This document shows positions 14,259 through 23,340 of a stretch of DNA of 32,911 nucleotides, in pieces. The first letter of the stretch is position 1; the number at the start of each line of letters is the position of its first letter. The position numbers and the translations under genes were made by a program. The notes below the pieces were generated by a model. The model searched no databases. It was not told the origin of the DNA and was given only the letters and a program-made list of their open reading frames with translations. Source of the DNA: an uncultured Lachnospiraceae bacterium (GTDB lineage Bacteria > Bacillota > Clostridia > Lachnospirales > Lachnospiraceae); contig CACYJP010000022.1 in the NCBI GenBank assembly GCA_902774725.1, positions 1-32,911 of the forward strand, given 5' to 3'.

Positions 14259-16913
14259 TTATCCTACCTGCTTCTTGACCTCTTCAATTCCGGCTGTAAG
14301 TGCATCCTGTATCTTGGAAGCATCTTTACCTCCGGCCTGTGCCATATTCGGACGTCCACCACCGCCGCCACCAACGATAGGTGCAATTGCTTTAATGACA
14401 TTTCCTGCATGAACACCAGCTGAAACCGCATCATCAGATGCCATAACAACAAGGCTTACCTTTCCACCAAGATCAGAAGCCATGATAACTACTGACTTTC
14501 CGAGCTTAACCTTATAATCATCACCGAGATTTCTGAGTGCATTCGGATCAACTCCCTGAACAGCCATCGGAAGTACCTTGATATCTCCGACTTCAACTAC
14601 AGCATCTTCTGCACTTGATGCAGCTGCCTTGGCCATCTTGGACTTCAGGCTTTCGTTCTCTGACTGAAGAGCCTTGATTTCATCCATAAGTGACTGAATC
14701 TTCTCTGTAAGCTTTGCAGGCTCTGTTTTAGCAGCCTTTGCAGCAGCATTAAGTCTATCCTCAACATCTGCGTAGTAATTAGCTGCACCAACTGATGTAA
14801 GAGCCTCTATACGTCTTACACCGGCTGCAATACCCTGTTCAGATACGATCTTAAATGAACCAATAACACTTGTATGAGGTACATGAGTACCACCACAGAG
14901 CTCTATTGACCAGTCTCCCATATTTACAACGCGAACCTCTTCGCCGTACTTCTCACCAAAGAGAGCCATAGCACCGGTCTTCTTAGCCTCATCGAGAGAC
15001 ATAACTTCCGTATTAACCTTGAGGTCCTCACTTATTTCTTTATTTACAATAGCTTCAACCTGCTTTATCTCATCAGGAGTCATAGCCTGATTATGGCTGA
15101 AGTCAAATCTAAGTCTGCCCTCTTCAACAAGTGAACCTGCCTGCTCAACATGATCTCCAAGCACAGTCTTAAGAGCCTTTTGAAGCAAATGAGTTGCAGA
15201 ATGGTTTCTACATATAAGAGCACGTCTCTCAGCATCAACCTTAAGCTCAGCCTCTGCACCTGACTTGATCGTTCCGCTTACTACAACACCTGTATGAGCC
15301 ACACGGTTTCCTTTAAGCTTTACGGTATCTTCAACCTTGAACTTACCATCAGCTGTCTCGATCACACCGGTATCAGCAGTCTGTCCACCCATTGTTGCAT
15401 AAAATGGAGTCGCAAGAGTTATAATAGTACCCTTTGAACCCTCTGAAAGGCTTTCAACCATAGCATTTTCATCAGCTACAGCAGCGATTTTACTTGTATC
15501 CTCAAGCTTTTCATAACCTGTAAACTCAGTCTCAATATCATCTGAAAGTCCTGCAAACAGATCATCAGAAGCAACCAGACTCTGTGAAAAGTTCTGATTT
15601 TCTCTGGCTCTTTGCTTTGCAGCCTCCATAGCCTTATCAAATCCGGCCTCGTCTACCTTAAGACCTTCCTCAGCAGCCATCTCGACTGTAAGCTCAATTG
15701 GGAAGCCAAATGTATCATAGAGGTAGAATGCGCTTTCACCATCGATTTCCTTAGCTCCAGCACTCTTCTTTTCCTCAAGTATCTTATTATATTCCTTCAT
15801 ACCGTTTTCAAGAGTACTCTCGAAACGTGATATCTCTTTTCCAAGCTCTGTTATGATGAACTCTTCATTCTTTGTAAGAAGTGGATAGCTGTCATCATAA
15901 ACCTTCTCTATGTATATCTTAGCAAGCTCAAGAAGATTTTCCTTTGTAAGACCAAGAGTACGTCCGTGTCTTACAGCTCTTCTTATAAGACGACGAAGCA
16001 CATAGCCTGCACCTACATTTGAAGGAAGAAGCTTTGCAGCATCACCGATAAGCATAACACTTGTACGCATATGATCTGCAAGGATTCTCATAGACTTTGT
16101 AAGCTTCTCGTCTGCTTCGTATTTTGTACCTGATACCTTCTCGATAAAGCTGATTGCATCAGTGAAAAGGTCAGTCTGATAAACATCCTTAGTACCGTTA
16201 AGGAACGCAAGGATTCTCTCAAGTCCCCAGCCTGTATCAACATTCTTCTGCTTAAGTGGAGTAAGTGTGCCGTCATGATGCTTCTCATACTGCATAAATA
16301 CATCATTTCCAAGCTCAGTATACTTTCCGCAGTCACAGCCCGGACCACAGTCAGGACCACAATCAGGAACATCAGCTATATAGAACATCTCACTGTCAGG
16401 ACCGCAAGGACCATACTCAAGTCCCCACCAGTTATCCTTTGCAGGGAGATAATAGATATTCTCAGGCTTAAAACCTGAAGCTATACGGAACTTTGCACCC
16501 TCTTCATCACGAGGTGCATTCTCATCGCCTGCAAAAACAGTTGATGCAAGATGATCTCTGTCAAAGCCGAAAACCTCAGTAAGAAGCTCGAAGCTCCACT
16601 TACATCTCTCTTCCTTGAAGTAATCTCCGAGACTCCAGCTACCCATCATCTCGAAAAATGTAACGTGGCTCTTATCTCCTACAGAGTCTATATCATTAGT
16701 TCTTACGCATCCCTGAACATTACAGAGTCTTGTACCCATCGGATGCTTCTCTCCAAGGAGATATGGCATAAGAGGCTGCATACCTGCAACGTTGAACATA
16801 ACGCCTGTTGAACCGTCAGATACGAGTGATACTGCTCCGACATCAACATGTCCTCTTTCTTTATAAAATTCAACCCAGGTTTTTCTCAGCTCTTTAGAAG
16901 TAAACTGTTTCAT
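14259..16913 (-). CDS. alaS: Alanine--tRNA ligase
   Basis: An 884-residue cytoplasmic enzyme that charges tRNA-Ala, full length for AlaRS. The aminoacylation domain shows motif 2-like VTFFEMMGSWSLGDYF (about 84-99) and motif 3 VDTGWGLERI. The editing domain has the metal-binding pair in NHSATH and the CGGTH site. A coiled-coil linker and the glycine-rich C-Ala domain (VGGGGGGRPNMAQAGG) follow. The MGSWSLGDYF form differs from the more common MLGNFSFGDYF. A Cys cluster at residues 185, 189, 193 and 195, just before the motif 3 region, looks like a metal site. The ATG follows GTAGGAGC. I see no T-box in the 97-base gap after hisIE and no convincing promoter. Confidence 0.97.
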   Translation of the reverse strand: MKQFTSKELRKTWVEFYKERGHVDVGAVSLVSDGSTGVMFNVAGMQPLMPYLLGEKHPMGTRLCNVQGCVRTNDIDSVGDKSHVTFFEMMGSWSLGDYFKEERCKWSFELLTEVFGFDRDHLASTVFAGDENAPRDEEGAKFRIASGFKPENIYYLPAKDNWWGLEYGPCGPDSEMFYIADVPDCGPDCGPGCDCGKYTELGNDVFMQYEKHHDGTLTPLKQKNVDTGWGLERILAFLNGTKDVYQTDLFTDAISFIEKVSGTKYEADEKLTKSMRILADHMRTSVMLIGDAAKLLPSNVGAGYVLRRLIRRAVRHGRTLGLTKENLLELAKIYIEKVYDDSYPLLTKNEEFIITELGKEISRFESTLENGMKEYNKILEEKKSAGAKEIDGESAFYLYDTFGFPIELTVEMAAEEGLKVDEAGFDKAMEAAKQRARENQNFSQSLVASDDLFAGLSDDIETEFTGYEKLEDTSKIAAVADENAMVESLSEGSKGTIITLATPFYATMGGQTADTGVIETADGKFKVEDTVKLKGNRVAHTGVVVSGTIKSGAEAELKVDAERRALICRNHSATHLLQKALKTVLGDHVEQAGSLVEEGRLRFDFSHNQAMTPDEIKQVEAIVNKEISEDLKVNTEVMSLDEAKKTGAMALFGEKYGEEVRVVNMGDWSIELCGGTHVPHTSVIGSFKIVSEQGIAAGVRRIEALTSVGAANYYADVEDRLNAAAKAAKTEPAKLTEKIQSLMDEIKALQSENESLKSKMAKAAASSAEDAVVEVGDIKVLPMAVQGVDPNALRNLGDDYKVKLGKSVVIMASDLGGKVSLVVMASDDAVSAGVHAGNVIKAIAPIVGGGGGGRPNMAQAGGKDASKIQDALTAGIEEVKKQVG

Positions 16914-17010
16914 TTTTGTGCTCCTACTTATATTTCTTAATATTTCTATGTTTTTATAATGCTTTTATGCATTTCTTATTCATTCAATAATCGAAATGAT
17001 TGACTATTTC

Positions 17011-17874
17011 CTACTCTCTTCGAGCAAGCTCATCAGCGATTTCTTCCCATGTTACGCCCTTTTCGACCATAAGGACCATAGCATGATAAAGGAAGTCAGC
17101 TATTTCATACTTGATTTCTCCGGCATCAGGATTCTTCGCTGCAATAACTATCTCAGTGCATTCCTCACCGACCTTCTTAAGTATCTTATCAATACCCTTG
17201 TCAAAAAGATAGTTTGTATAGCTTCCCTCACGAGGATTAACCTTTCTGTCAGCTATTACAGAATATACATCCTGAAGAACCTTATATATATCGGCTTCAT
17301 CTACGTCCTTCTTCTCAGTAAGAGGAGTAAAGAAGCAGGTCGGATTACCTGTATGACATGCAGGTCCTGTCTGATCAACCTTTGCAAGGATTGTATCCTT
17401 ATCACAGTCGATTATAAGGCTGATCATTTTCTGGAAATGTCCGGACTCTTCACCCTTAGTCCAAAGCTTCTGTCTTGAACGTGACCAGTAGGTCATAAGT
17501 CCGGTTTCAAGAGTCTTTTTATAGGACTCCTCATTCATATAAGCCATCATCAGAACTTCACCGGACTTATAATCCTGTGCTATACAAGGAATAAGCCCGT
17601 CGCTATTAAGTTTAAATTCAGAAAATGAAAGCTCTTTATTACTTGAATCACCGGAAGCATCCGATGAATTCTTCAAAAACTCTTCTGCTTCAGCCTGAAT
17701 CATATAAACCTTTTCAGGAAATCTTTCCTTTGAATATTCATAAAGCTTGTAAAAATCAGAATCCTTATCAAATCCTTCAAGTCCAAAGACAACACACTTT
17801 GCATCGCCATATAGCACATGCTTAACATCATCAAAGGTAGTTTCAGGATTTGTAAGTAACACTATATCATTCAT
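17011..17874 (-). CDS. hisIE: Bifunctional phosphoribosyl-AMP cyclohydrolase / phosphoribosyl-ATP pyrophosphatase with N-terminal extension
   Basis: A protein of 287 residues for steps 2 and 3 of histidine synthesis. The HisI part (about 85-185) has [17 protein letters not shown], the metal-site IDCDKDTI and [13 protein letters not shown]. The HisE part (about 197-287) has the MazG-like helix pattern with [15 protein letters not shown] and YEIADFLYH. About 84 N-terminal residues precede HisI; typical HisIE proteins are near 200-220 residues. This extension begins [16 protein letters not shown] and is not recognised. The start is supported by GAAAGGAGC inside the end of hisB. It is last in the his operon, two bases after hisB. 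Confidence 0.95.
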   Translation of the reverse strand: MNDIVLLTNPETTFDDVKHVLYGDAKCVVFGLEGFDKDSDFYKLYEYSKERFPEKVYMIQAEAEEFLKNSSDASGDSSNKELSFSEFKLNSDGLIPCIAQDYKSGEVLMMAYMNEESYKKTLETGLMTYWSRSRQKLWTKGEESGHFQKMISLIIDCDKDTILAKVDQTGPACHTGNPTCFFTPLTEKKDVDEADIYKVLQDVYSVIADRKVNPREGSYTNYLFDKGIDKILKKVGEECTEIVIAAKNPDAGEIKYEIADFLYHAMVLMVEKGVTWEEIADELARRE

Positions 17875-17876
17875 TA

Positions 17877-18470
17877 TTATAGAGCTCCTTTCGTTGAAAG
17901 AAGACCGCCGTCAAGTCTTGGATCATAAGAAACAGCGAGATCAAGTGCATTTGCAAAGGCCTTAAATGTAGCTTCGATTATATGATGATTATTAAGCCCA
18001 TCCAGCTGTTTGATATGAAGATTCATCTCTGCTGCATAGCTGACAGCATAGAAAAACTCTCTTGCCATTTCTGTATCAAAATTTCCTACCTTCGGAACAG
18101 TAAGGTTAAGGTCAAAGTTCAGGTATGGTCTGCCAGAAAGATCAATTGCACAAAGAACAAGAGTCTCATCCATAGGCATTACAAACGAACCATATCTCTT
18201 AATTCCGGCCTTATCTCCTACAGCTTCCTTTATAGCCTTTCCGAGAACTATTCCCGTATCTTCTATAGTATGATGACAGTCAACCTCAAGATCACCCTTC
18301 ACAACCAGATTCATATCAAAGAATCCGTGCTTGGCAAAGCTTTTCAGCATATGATCAAAAAATCCGATTCCGGTATCTACATTGCTGACACCCGTTCCAT
18401 CAAGATTAAGAGCCAGCTTGATATCTGTCTCTGCAGTTTTTCTCTCTATACTTGCTTTTCTTTCAGCCAT
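17877..18470 (-). CDS. hisB: Imidazoleglycerol-phosphate dehydratase
   Basis: A monofunctional HisB of 197 residues, normal length, converting imidazole glycerol phosphate to imidazole acetol phosphate. The two manganese-binding His motifs are present as [14 protein letters not shown] and [20 protein letters not shown] and the [10 protein letters not shown] segment also fit. The ATG follows GAAGGGAGAGAG. It lies 238 bases after hisD, the only large gap in the operon, which holds a structured element. The phosphatase domain found in enterobacterial HisB is absent. Confidence 0.96.
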   Translation of the reverse strand: MAERKASIERKTAETDIKLALNLDGTGVSNVDTGIGFFDHMLKSFAKHGFFDMNLVVKGDLEVDCHHTIEDTGIVLGKAIKEAVGDKAGIKRYGSFVMPMDETLVLCAIDLSGRPYLNFDLNLTVPKVGNFDTEMAREFFYAVSYAAEMNLHIKQLDGLNNHHIIEATFKAFANALDLAVSYDPRLDGGLLSTKGAL

Positions 18471-18540
18471 ATCTCTCTCCCTTCATATTCATTTTATGTA
18501 GTATATCTTTTATGAATGAATACACTTAGATTTATATCAC

Positions 18541-18698
18541 TTCGCCTTGAGCAAAAGAAATGTCACTCGAGGACCTTTCGGGTCTGTTCACTTAGCGATT
18601 CAGGCATCTTTGATGGCTGAGAGCTTAGTGAGCCTAGGGCACCCGAAACGGAAGCGAGAGCGATGCCGAGAGGGGCATTATCTTGTTGCGAAAGGCAT
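18541..18698. repeat. Structured GC-rich intergenic element in the his operon (candidate repeat or RNA)
   Basis: The hisD-hisB gap is 238 bases. Within it, about 150 bases are roughly 53% GC, well above the flanks. The element holds three hairpins: GACC/GGTC at 18572-18584, an imperfect stem of about 19-20 base pairs with a three-base loop at 18589-18630, and ATGCC/GGCAT at 18663-18678. Plus-strand frames through it do not resemble protein. It could be a dispersed Lachnospiraceae intergenic repeat, a non-autonomous element, or an RNA processing or stability element. Only one copy is in this window, so copy number cannot be judged. Strand is not determined. Confidence 0.55.
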
Positions 18699-18708
18699 AA
18701 TATATTTT

Positions 18709-19998
18709 TTAGTTAAATCTTACAGAAATAGAATTTGCATGCGCTGTAAGTCCCTCTGCCTTAGCGAAAGTCTCTATATCTGTATGTACAGCCTTAAGAG
18801 CATCTTCTGAATAACAGATAATGCTTGATTTCTTTACGAAGTCATCTACACCAAGTGGCGAGAAGAACTTTGCGGTTCCGTTTGTCGGAAGAACATGATT
18901 AGGTCCTGCAAAATAGTCACCAAGTGGCTCTGATGAATACTCTCCAAGGAAGATGGCACCGGCATTTTTAACCTGAGTCATAGTCTCCCATGGATTAGCA
19001 GTAAGGATTTCAAGGTGTTCAGGAGCTATCTCATTTGTTGCATCAACGGCGTCAGCCATAGAATCAGCAACAAAGATATTTCCAAAATTATCAAGAGACT
19101 TTTGAATTATCTCTTTTCTGCTGAGTTCAGCTGTAAACTTATCAACCCACTCAGATACTTCATTTGCAAGCTTCTCACTTGTAGTAACAAGTGTGGCACT
19201 TGCAAGCTCGTCATGCTCTGCCTGTGAAAGAAGGTCAGCAGCAACAAACTTAGGATTTGCTGTTTCATCTGCAAGAACAAGTATCTCACTTGGTCCTGCT
19301 ATGGAGTCAATGCTTACGTGTCCGTAAACAAGTCTCTTTGCTATAGCAACAAAGATATTTCCCGGACCTACTATCTTGTCGACCTTTGGAATACTCTCAG
19401 TACCATAAGCAAGAGCCGCAATAGCCTGAGCTCCACCTACCTTGTATATCTCGTCTACTCCGGCTTCCTTTGCAGCAATAAGGGTTGTAGGATAAACCTT
19501 TCCTTCTGCGTTACATGGAGTAGTCATTACTATTTTCTCAACTCCTGCTACCTTGGCAGGAATAACATTCATAAGCACTGTTGAAGGATAAGCAGCCTTA
19601 CCGCCCGGAACATATACACCCGCTGAAGCTATAGGTGTTACCCTCTGTCCGAGTATAGAACCGTTATCATATGTGTTGATCCAGCTGTTTCTCTTCTGAA
19701 GCTCGTGGAAGTCGCGGATATTCTTTATAGCCTTTCTGATAACCTCAACAAGATCACCATCTACAAAATCATATGCTTCTTCTATTTCAGCCTCAGTAAC
19801 TCTTATATTTGAAGCATTTATATCAGCCTTATCGAATTTCTTCGTATATTCAAATACAGCCTCATCTCTTTTATCATGAACATTTTTGATGATTTCCTTA
19901 ACTATAGCTTCCTGCTCGCCGTAATCATCAGTTGTTCTCTTTAAGAGATCAGTCATAAGTTTGTTTTTAGTCTCACTAGTAAGTTTTACGATTCTCAT
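18709..19998 (-). CDS. hisD: Histidinol dehydrogenase
   Basis: A zinc enzyme of 429 residues, full length, that oxidises L-histidinol to L-histidine with two NAD. Family blocks are visible: VPGGKAAYPSTVLMN, VGGAQAIAALAYGTES, DKIVGPGN, IDSIAGPSE and LLSQAEHDE, and later GPNHVLPTNGTAKFFSPLGVDDF with the zinc/base histidines. The ATG follows AAGAGGAATAAAA. It lies 53 bases after hisG. The structured element follows immediately after its stop, so polar effects on hisB and hisIE are possible. Confidence 0.97.
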   Translation of the reverse strand: MRIVKLTSETKNKLMTDLLKRTTDDYGEQEAIVKEIIKNVHDKRDEAVFEYTKKFDKADINASNIRVTEAEIEEAYDFVDGDLVEVIRKAIKNIRDFHELQKRNSWINTYDNGSILGQRVTPIASAGVYVPGGKAAYPSTVLMNVIPAKVAGVEKIVMTTPCNAEGKVYPTTLIAAKEAGVDEIYKVGGAQAIAALAYGTESIPKVDKIVGPGNIFVAIAKRLVYGHVSIDSIAGPSEILVLADETANPKFVAADLLSQAEHDELASATLVTTSEKLANEVSEWVDKFTAELSRKEIIQKSLDNFGNIFVADSMADAVDATNEIAPEHLEILTANPWETMTQVKNAGAIFLGEYSSEPLGDYFAGPNHVLPTNGTAKFFSPLGVDDFVKKSSIICYSEDALKAVHTDIETFAKAEGLTAHANSISVRFN

Positions 19999-20051
19999 TT
20001 TTATTCCTCTTTCTAAAGTATATATATAATGAAATACATCTATAATACTAT

Positions 20052-20687
20052 CTACAGAACACTCTTCAAATCAGTAAGCAGCTTATTGATTCTTTCATGC
20101 TCCATTCTCATACTAACCTGGTTTACAACTATTCTTGCAGAAAGATCTGTTATCTCTTCAAGAACTGTAAGACCATTTTCTTTAAGGGTTGATCCTGTTT
20201 CAACTATATCTACGATAACCTCTGAAAGACCTACTATAGGAGCAAGCTCAACAGAACCATTCAGCTTAATTATCTCAACTGTCTGATTCTTTTCACCCAT
20301 AAAATAATTCTTTGCAATATTTGGATACTTGCTGGCAACACGAATTATCTCATTTTTTGTGAGAAGCTCTCTGGCCGACTCAGGTCCGCATACACACATT
20401 CTACATTTTCCAAAGCCAAGATCCATTACCTCATAGAGGTTTCTGCCTTCCTCAAGAAGTGTGTCTCTTCCGACAACTCCTATGTCAGCAACACCGTATT
20501 CTACATAAGTAGGCACATCACTAGGCTTAGCAAGGAAAAAGCGAACTCCGGCCTCTTCATTCTGGAAGATAAGCTTTCTTGTCTTCGGATCATTTATCTC
20601 TTCACAGGTTATATTTATTTTTTCGAGAAGCTTAAGCGTTTCCTTCGCAAGTCTTCCCTTTGCAAGTGCAAATGTAAGATATCTCAT
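20052..20687 (-). CDS. hisG: ATP phosphoribosyltransferase catalytic subunit, short form
   Basis: About 211 residues, the short HisG type that lacks the C-terminal regulatory domain and works as a hetero-octamer with HisZ. It begins MRYLTFALAKGRLAKETLKL and has the PRPP-loop-like VDIVETGSTLKENGL near residue 165. An upstream in-frame TTG at 20699 overlaps the GGAGG Shine-Dalgarno sequence, so I prefer the ATG at 20687, five bases after GGAGG. It follows hisZ directly, as expected for an obligate complex. Catalyses the first, committed step of histidine synthesis and is the usual point of feedback inhibition. Confidence 0.95.
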   Translation of the reverse strand: MRYLTFALAKGRLAKETLKLLEKINITCEEINDPKTRKLIFQNEEAGVRFFLAKPSDVPTYVEYGVADIGVVGRDTLLEEGRNLYEVMDLGFGKCRMCVCGPESARELLTKNEIIRVASKYPNIAKNYFMGEKNQTVEIIKLNGSVELAPIVGLSEVIVDIVETGSTLKENGLTVLEEITDLSARIVVNQVSMRMEHERINKLLTDLKSVL

Positions 20688-20699
20688 CATTTCCTCCAA

Positions 20700-21959
20700 T
20701 TACAGTTCAAGCTCGTCTATACTCTTTTCTTCATCAACGCTTCTGTCCGCACTGATGATTCTGACCTTTTTGTCATCACTGAGAATATAAACCTTTCCGG
20801 CATCATATATATCTGAATAAGTCATATATTCATCGCCCGAATGTCGTTTTGATTTTCTGATCAGCTGAGCTGTAACATTTTTATTTCTCAGCATCTTCGC
20901 AAGAAGAACTGCTGACTGCTGGTTTTCTATAGTATAAATAATAAGAGCAGACTTACTGTTATCAGCAATCTCAATTTTCTGTCTTGAAAGGCTGTTCATC
21001 AGTTCATCTATATAGATAGAAAAACCAATTGAAGGAGCATCCTTTCCAAACTGTTTAAGAAGATTGTTATATCTTCCACCCTTAACTATAGGATTGCCTG
21101 TTCCGTATGAATAAGCACTGAATACAACGCCCGTATAGTAGTCATATCCGTTGATCATCGAAAGATCAAAATTCACATAATCGGTATATTCATAATAGCT
21201 AAGTGCTGTATAAACTCTTCGAAGTCTGTCTACCGCCTCAAGCGATCTTGGATTTGATGTGAGCTTTTCGGCCTTTTCAAGTATCTCAAGTCCACCAAAC
21301 ATAGTAGAAAGATTGTTAAATATATTCTTTGTATTATCATCAATCGAAAGCTTTGATATATACTCGGAAAGTCCAAAGAAATTCTTTATCTGAATAAAAT
21401 CCTTTATATCATCCTCAACAGTAGAGTCAAGTCCGGCTTCCTCTATGATACCCTTCAGATAATCAACCTCTCCTATTTCAATCATAAAGTTCTCAAGTCC
21501 TGAAGCCTTAAGGCTGTCAATTATACATGCAATTGTCTCGGCATCTGCAGCTGAGCTGTCATCGTTTATAAGCTCACAGCCTATCTGAGTTGTTTCAGAA
21601 AGCTTACCATGATGTCTTTCATTACTTGAAAATGTTTTTCCTTTATAACAAAGTCTTATAGGAAGCTCTTCATCAGCAAAGTATTTTGCAACACATCTTG
21701 CAACGCTCGGTGTGAAATCGGGTCTGAGCACAAGTGTATTGTTATCTCTGTCAAAGAATTTGTACATCTCATTTGATGGCGCAGAGCCCTTATCAGCATT
21801 GAATATTCCAAAATATTCAAATGTAGGTGTCTCTATGTCTTTATTTCCGTAGAGATGCATCACATCTTCTATTTTATTTATGATCAGGTGCTTTCTTTCA
21901 CATTCCAATCCATATATATCTCTAACACCTTCCGGTGTTGAAAGAAGGTTTTCTCTCAT
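20700..21959 (-). CDS. hisZ: ATP phosphoribosyltransferase regulatory subunit
   Basis: A histidyl-tRNA-synthetase-like protein of 419 residues. It keeps class II features such as TPEGVRDIYG, LRPDFTPSVARCVA and the GGRYNNLLKQFG block. The placement directly before short hisG, and the variant catalytic segments, favour HisZ over a true HisRS. It binds HisG and confers histidine sensitivity. The ATG follows AAAGGAGAGGC. The C-terminal about 90 residues resemble a diverged anticodon-binding domain. Confidence 0.93.
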   Translation of the reverse strand: MRENLLSTPEGVRDIYGLECERKHLIINKIEDVMHLYGNKDIETPTFEYFGIFNADKGSAPSNEMYKFFDRDNNTLVLRPDFTPSVARCVAKYFADEELPIRLCYKGKTFSSNERHHGKLSETTQIGCELINDDSSAADAETIACIIDSLKASGLENFMIEIGEVDYLKGIIEEAGLDSTVEDDIKDFIQIKNFFGLSEYISKLSIDDNTKNIFNNLSTMFGGLEILEKAEKLTSNPRSLEAVDRLRRVYTALSYYEYTDYVNFDLSMINGYDYYTGVVFSAYSYGTGNPIVKGGRYNNLLKQFGKDAPSIGFSIYIDELMNSLSRQKIEIADNSKSALIIYTIENQQSAVLLAKMLRNKNVTAQLIRKSKRHSGDEYMTYSDIYDAGKVYILSDDKKVRIISADRSVDEEKSIDELEL

Positions 21960-21971
21960 TTTGCCTCTCCT

Positions 21972-22307
21972 TTATACCTGGGAAATAATGACATCCATAT
22001 AGACGCCTGTTTTATTTTCTTTACAAGTTGCGTATCTGTAACGCACCCTGTTATCTTCATTATATCTGACTGTTATGTGTGAGTACGGATAAGCAGTATG
22101 CTGAACAAACTTTCTGAATAATGAGTCTGCAGACTTAACAGTATACTTCTTAAGTCTTATATCAACTATATAACGGTTATAATTAACATTTATCGAGAAA
22201 TGATCTATAGTCTTCTGTTTTTCAAGATAATCATTCATTTCCTTCAGAAGCTCATCATCCGTTACTATATTTAGTTTTGCCAGATATTCATTGATTGCTC
22301 TAAACAT
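21972..22307 (-). CDS. Unrecognised 111-residue protein at the head of the his operon
   Basis: I do not recognise this protein. It starts MFRAINEYLAKLN after a good GAGGT site. The first about 40 residues look helical and the rest alternates in a beta-strand pattern rich in Tyr and Arg (YNRYIVDIRLKKYTV, HITVRYNEDNRVRYRYATC). It ends in VYMDVIISQV. No signal peptide or membrane segment is present. It is the first gene after a sigma-A promoter and is 12 bases from hisZ, so it is expressed with the his genes. Context permits a regulatory or chaperone role, but that is inference from position alone. Confidence 0.85.
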   Translation of the reverse strand: MFRAINEYLAKLNIVTDDELLKEMNDYLEKQKTIDHFSINVNYNRYIVDIRLKKYTVKSADSLFRKFVQHTAYPYSHITVRYNEDNRVRYRYATCKENKTGVYMDVIISQV

Positions 22308-22348
22308 AGTATGACCTCAGATCTGCGGTATAAAAAACCGCGATTTCT

Positions 22349-22377
22349 ATTATACTATCTGAATGTCTATTTATCAA
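22349..22377 (-). promoter_or_regulatory. Sigma-A promoter of the his operon
   Basis: The minus strand has TTGATA (22372-22377), a 17-base spacer and TATAAT (22349-22354). The -35 box overlaps the last codons and stop of rsfS. Transcription should start near 22342, giving a leader of about 35 bases that opens with a GCGGT...ACCGC hairpin. That length excludes a T-box riboswitch or a leader-peptide attenuator. Confidence 0.8.
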
Positions 22378-22720
22378 ACGATTCTACCTTTACATCTCTC
22401 CAGGTATTATCAAGATCATAGAATTCTCTCATCTCAGAATTAAAAAGATGGACGACAATATCGCCATAATCAAGCAGTATCCATCCTCCAATCGATTTTC
22501 CTTCTCTCTGCTTAAGCGTAAAGCCTGAATCCTTCATAGCTTCTTCTACACCATCTACCATAGCATCGAGCTGTGTTTTATTTGAACCACTGGCAAGCAC
22601 AAAATAGTCTGTTATTGCAGTTACCTCACCAACAGACATAGCCTTTATATCAAAGCCCATTTTATCCTGTATAGCCTTGACAGCACACTCTACCATTTTA
22701 TTATTAAAAAATTCTGACAT
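22367..22720 (-). CDS. rsfS: Ribosomal silencing factor RsfS
   Basis: A 117-residue protein, usual length for the RsfS/Iojap family. It shows ITDYFVLASGSNKTQLDAM, GGWILLDYGDIVVHLF and the ending EFYDLDNTWRD, all diagnostic. RsfS binds L14 of the 50S subunit and blocks subunit joining when nutrients are low. It follows yqeK and nadD, a common Firmicutes order. Its 3' end contains the -35 element of the his promoter. Confidence 0.96.
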   Translation of the reverse strand: MSEFFNNKMVECAVKAIQDKMGFDIKAMSVGEVTAITDYFVLASGSNKTQLDAMVDGVEEAMKDSGFTLKQREGKSIGGWILLDYGDIVVHLFNSEMREFYDLDNTWRDVKVESFDK

Positions 22721-22724
22721 AATA

Positions 22725-23312
22725 TCACTCTCTATTCGTTTTCTTTTTTAATTCCGCAATATAATAATTATATGTTTCTCTTGTTGTATCATCAATTATT
22801 GTATCTTTATATAACAGATATTCAAGTGTATTTCCAAGAATATGAACTATACACTTATCAATATCCTCATAGGCCTCTCTTCTTATTTCAGTGAGGTCTC
22901 TTATCATCTTTCTGTTAGGTTCGATATAGTCTGCAACAAAAATTATTTTTTCCAGAAGACTCATACCCGGGCGGCCGGTTGTATGATTGGTAATAGCTGC
23001 AAGTATATCAGCATCCTTTACGCCATAATCTTCCTTCGCATAATATGCTCCGAGTTTTCCATGAAGCAGATCTGGATTTGCCTTTTCACATTTATTTATA
23101 GGAAGTCCGAGCTTCTTCGCTTTCTTAAGCTTATCATCAGTCGGGATACACTTTGCACAGTCATGCAGAAGTCCCGCTATCCTTGCTTTCTGAACATCAG
23201 CTCCATGTACAAAAGCGAGTGTTGCTGCTGTATACTCTACTCCGACCGAATGAACATATCTCTTTTTATTAAGCGTTGGTTTCAGCTTTTTAACCATATC
23301 TACTCGATCCAT
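22725..23312 (-). CDS. yqeK: HD-domain nucleotide hydrolase YqeK
   Basis: A 195-residue HD-domain protein. It has KRYVHSVGVEYTA near the N-terminus, the metal motif LLHDCAK (HD at about 49-50) and ITNHTTGRPGMSLLEKIIFVADYIEP later, the family signature. YqeK proteins hydrolyse diadenosine tetraphosphate symmetrically. The gene sits between nadD and rsfS, the conserved Firmicutes arrangement. The ATG is preceded by AAGGGAG. Confidence 0.94.
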   Translation of the reverse strand: MDRVDMVKKLKPTLNKKRYVHSVGVEYTAATLAFVHGADVQKARIAGLLHDCAKCIPTDDKLKKAKKLGLPINKCEKANPDLLHGKLGAYYAKEDYGVKDADILAAITNHTTGRPGMSLLEKIIFVADYIEPNRKMIRDLTEIRREAYEDIDKCIVHILGNTLEYLLYKDTIIDDTTRETYNYYIAELKKKTNRE

Positions 23313-23340
23313 AATCTACTCCCTTATAACGAACATTTAA

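Noticed and set aside
16914..17010. T-box or promoter upstream of alaS
   Set aside because: The gap is only 97 bases, with no specifier stem or T-box sequence, and the best -10-like TATAAA has no properly spaced -35 box.
18541..18698. CRISPR array or insertion sequence in the his operon
   Set aside because: There are no regularly spaced direct repeats, no transposase and no convincing terminal inverted repeats or target duplications.
18547..18810. Plus-strand 87-codon frame over the structured element and the end of hisD
   Set aside because: It reads through hairpins and the hisD antisense strand, with no conserved pattern; the region is better explained as a structured intergenic element.
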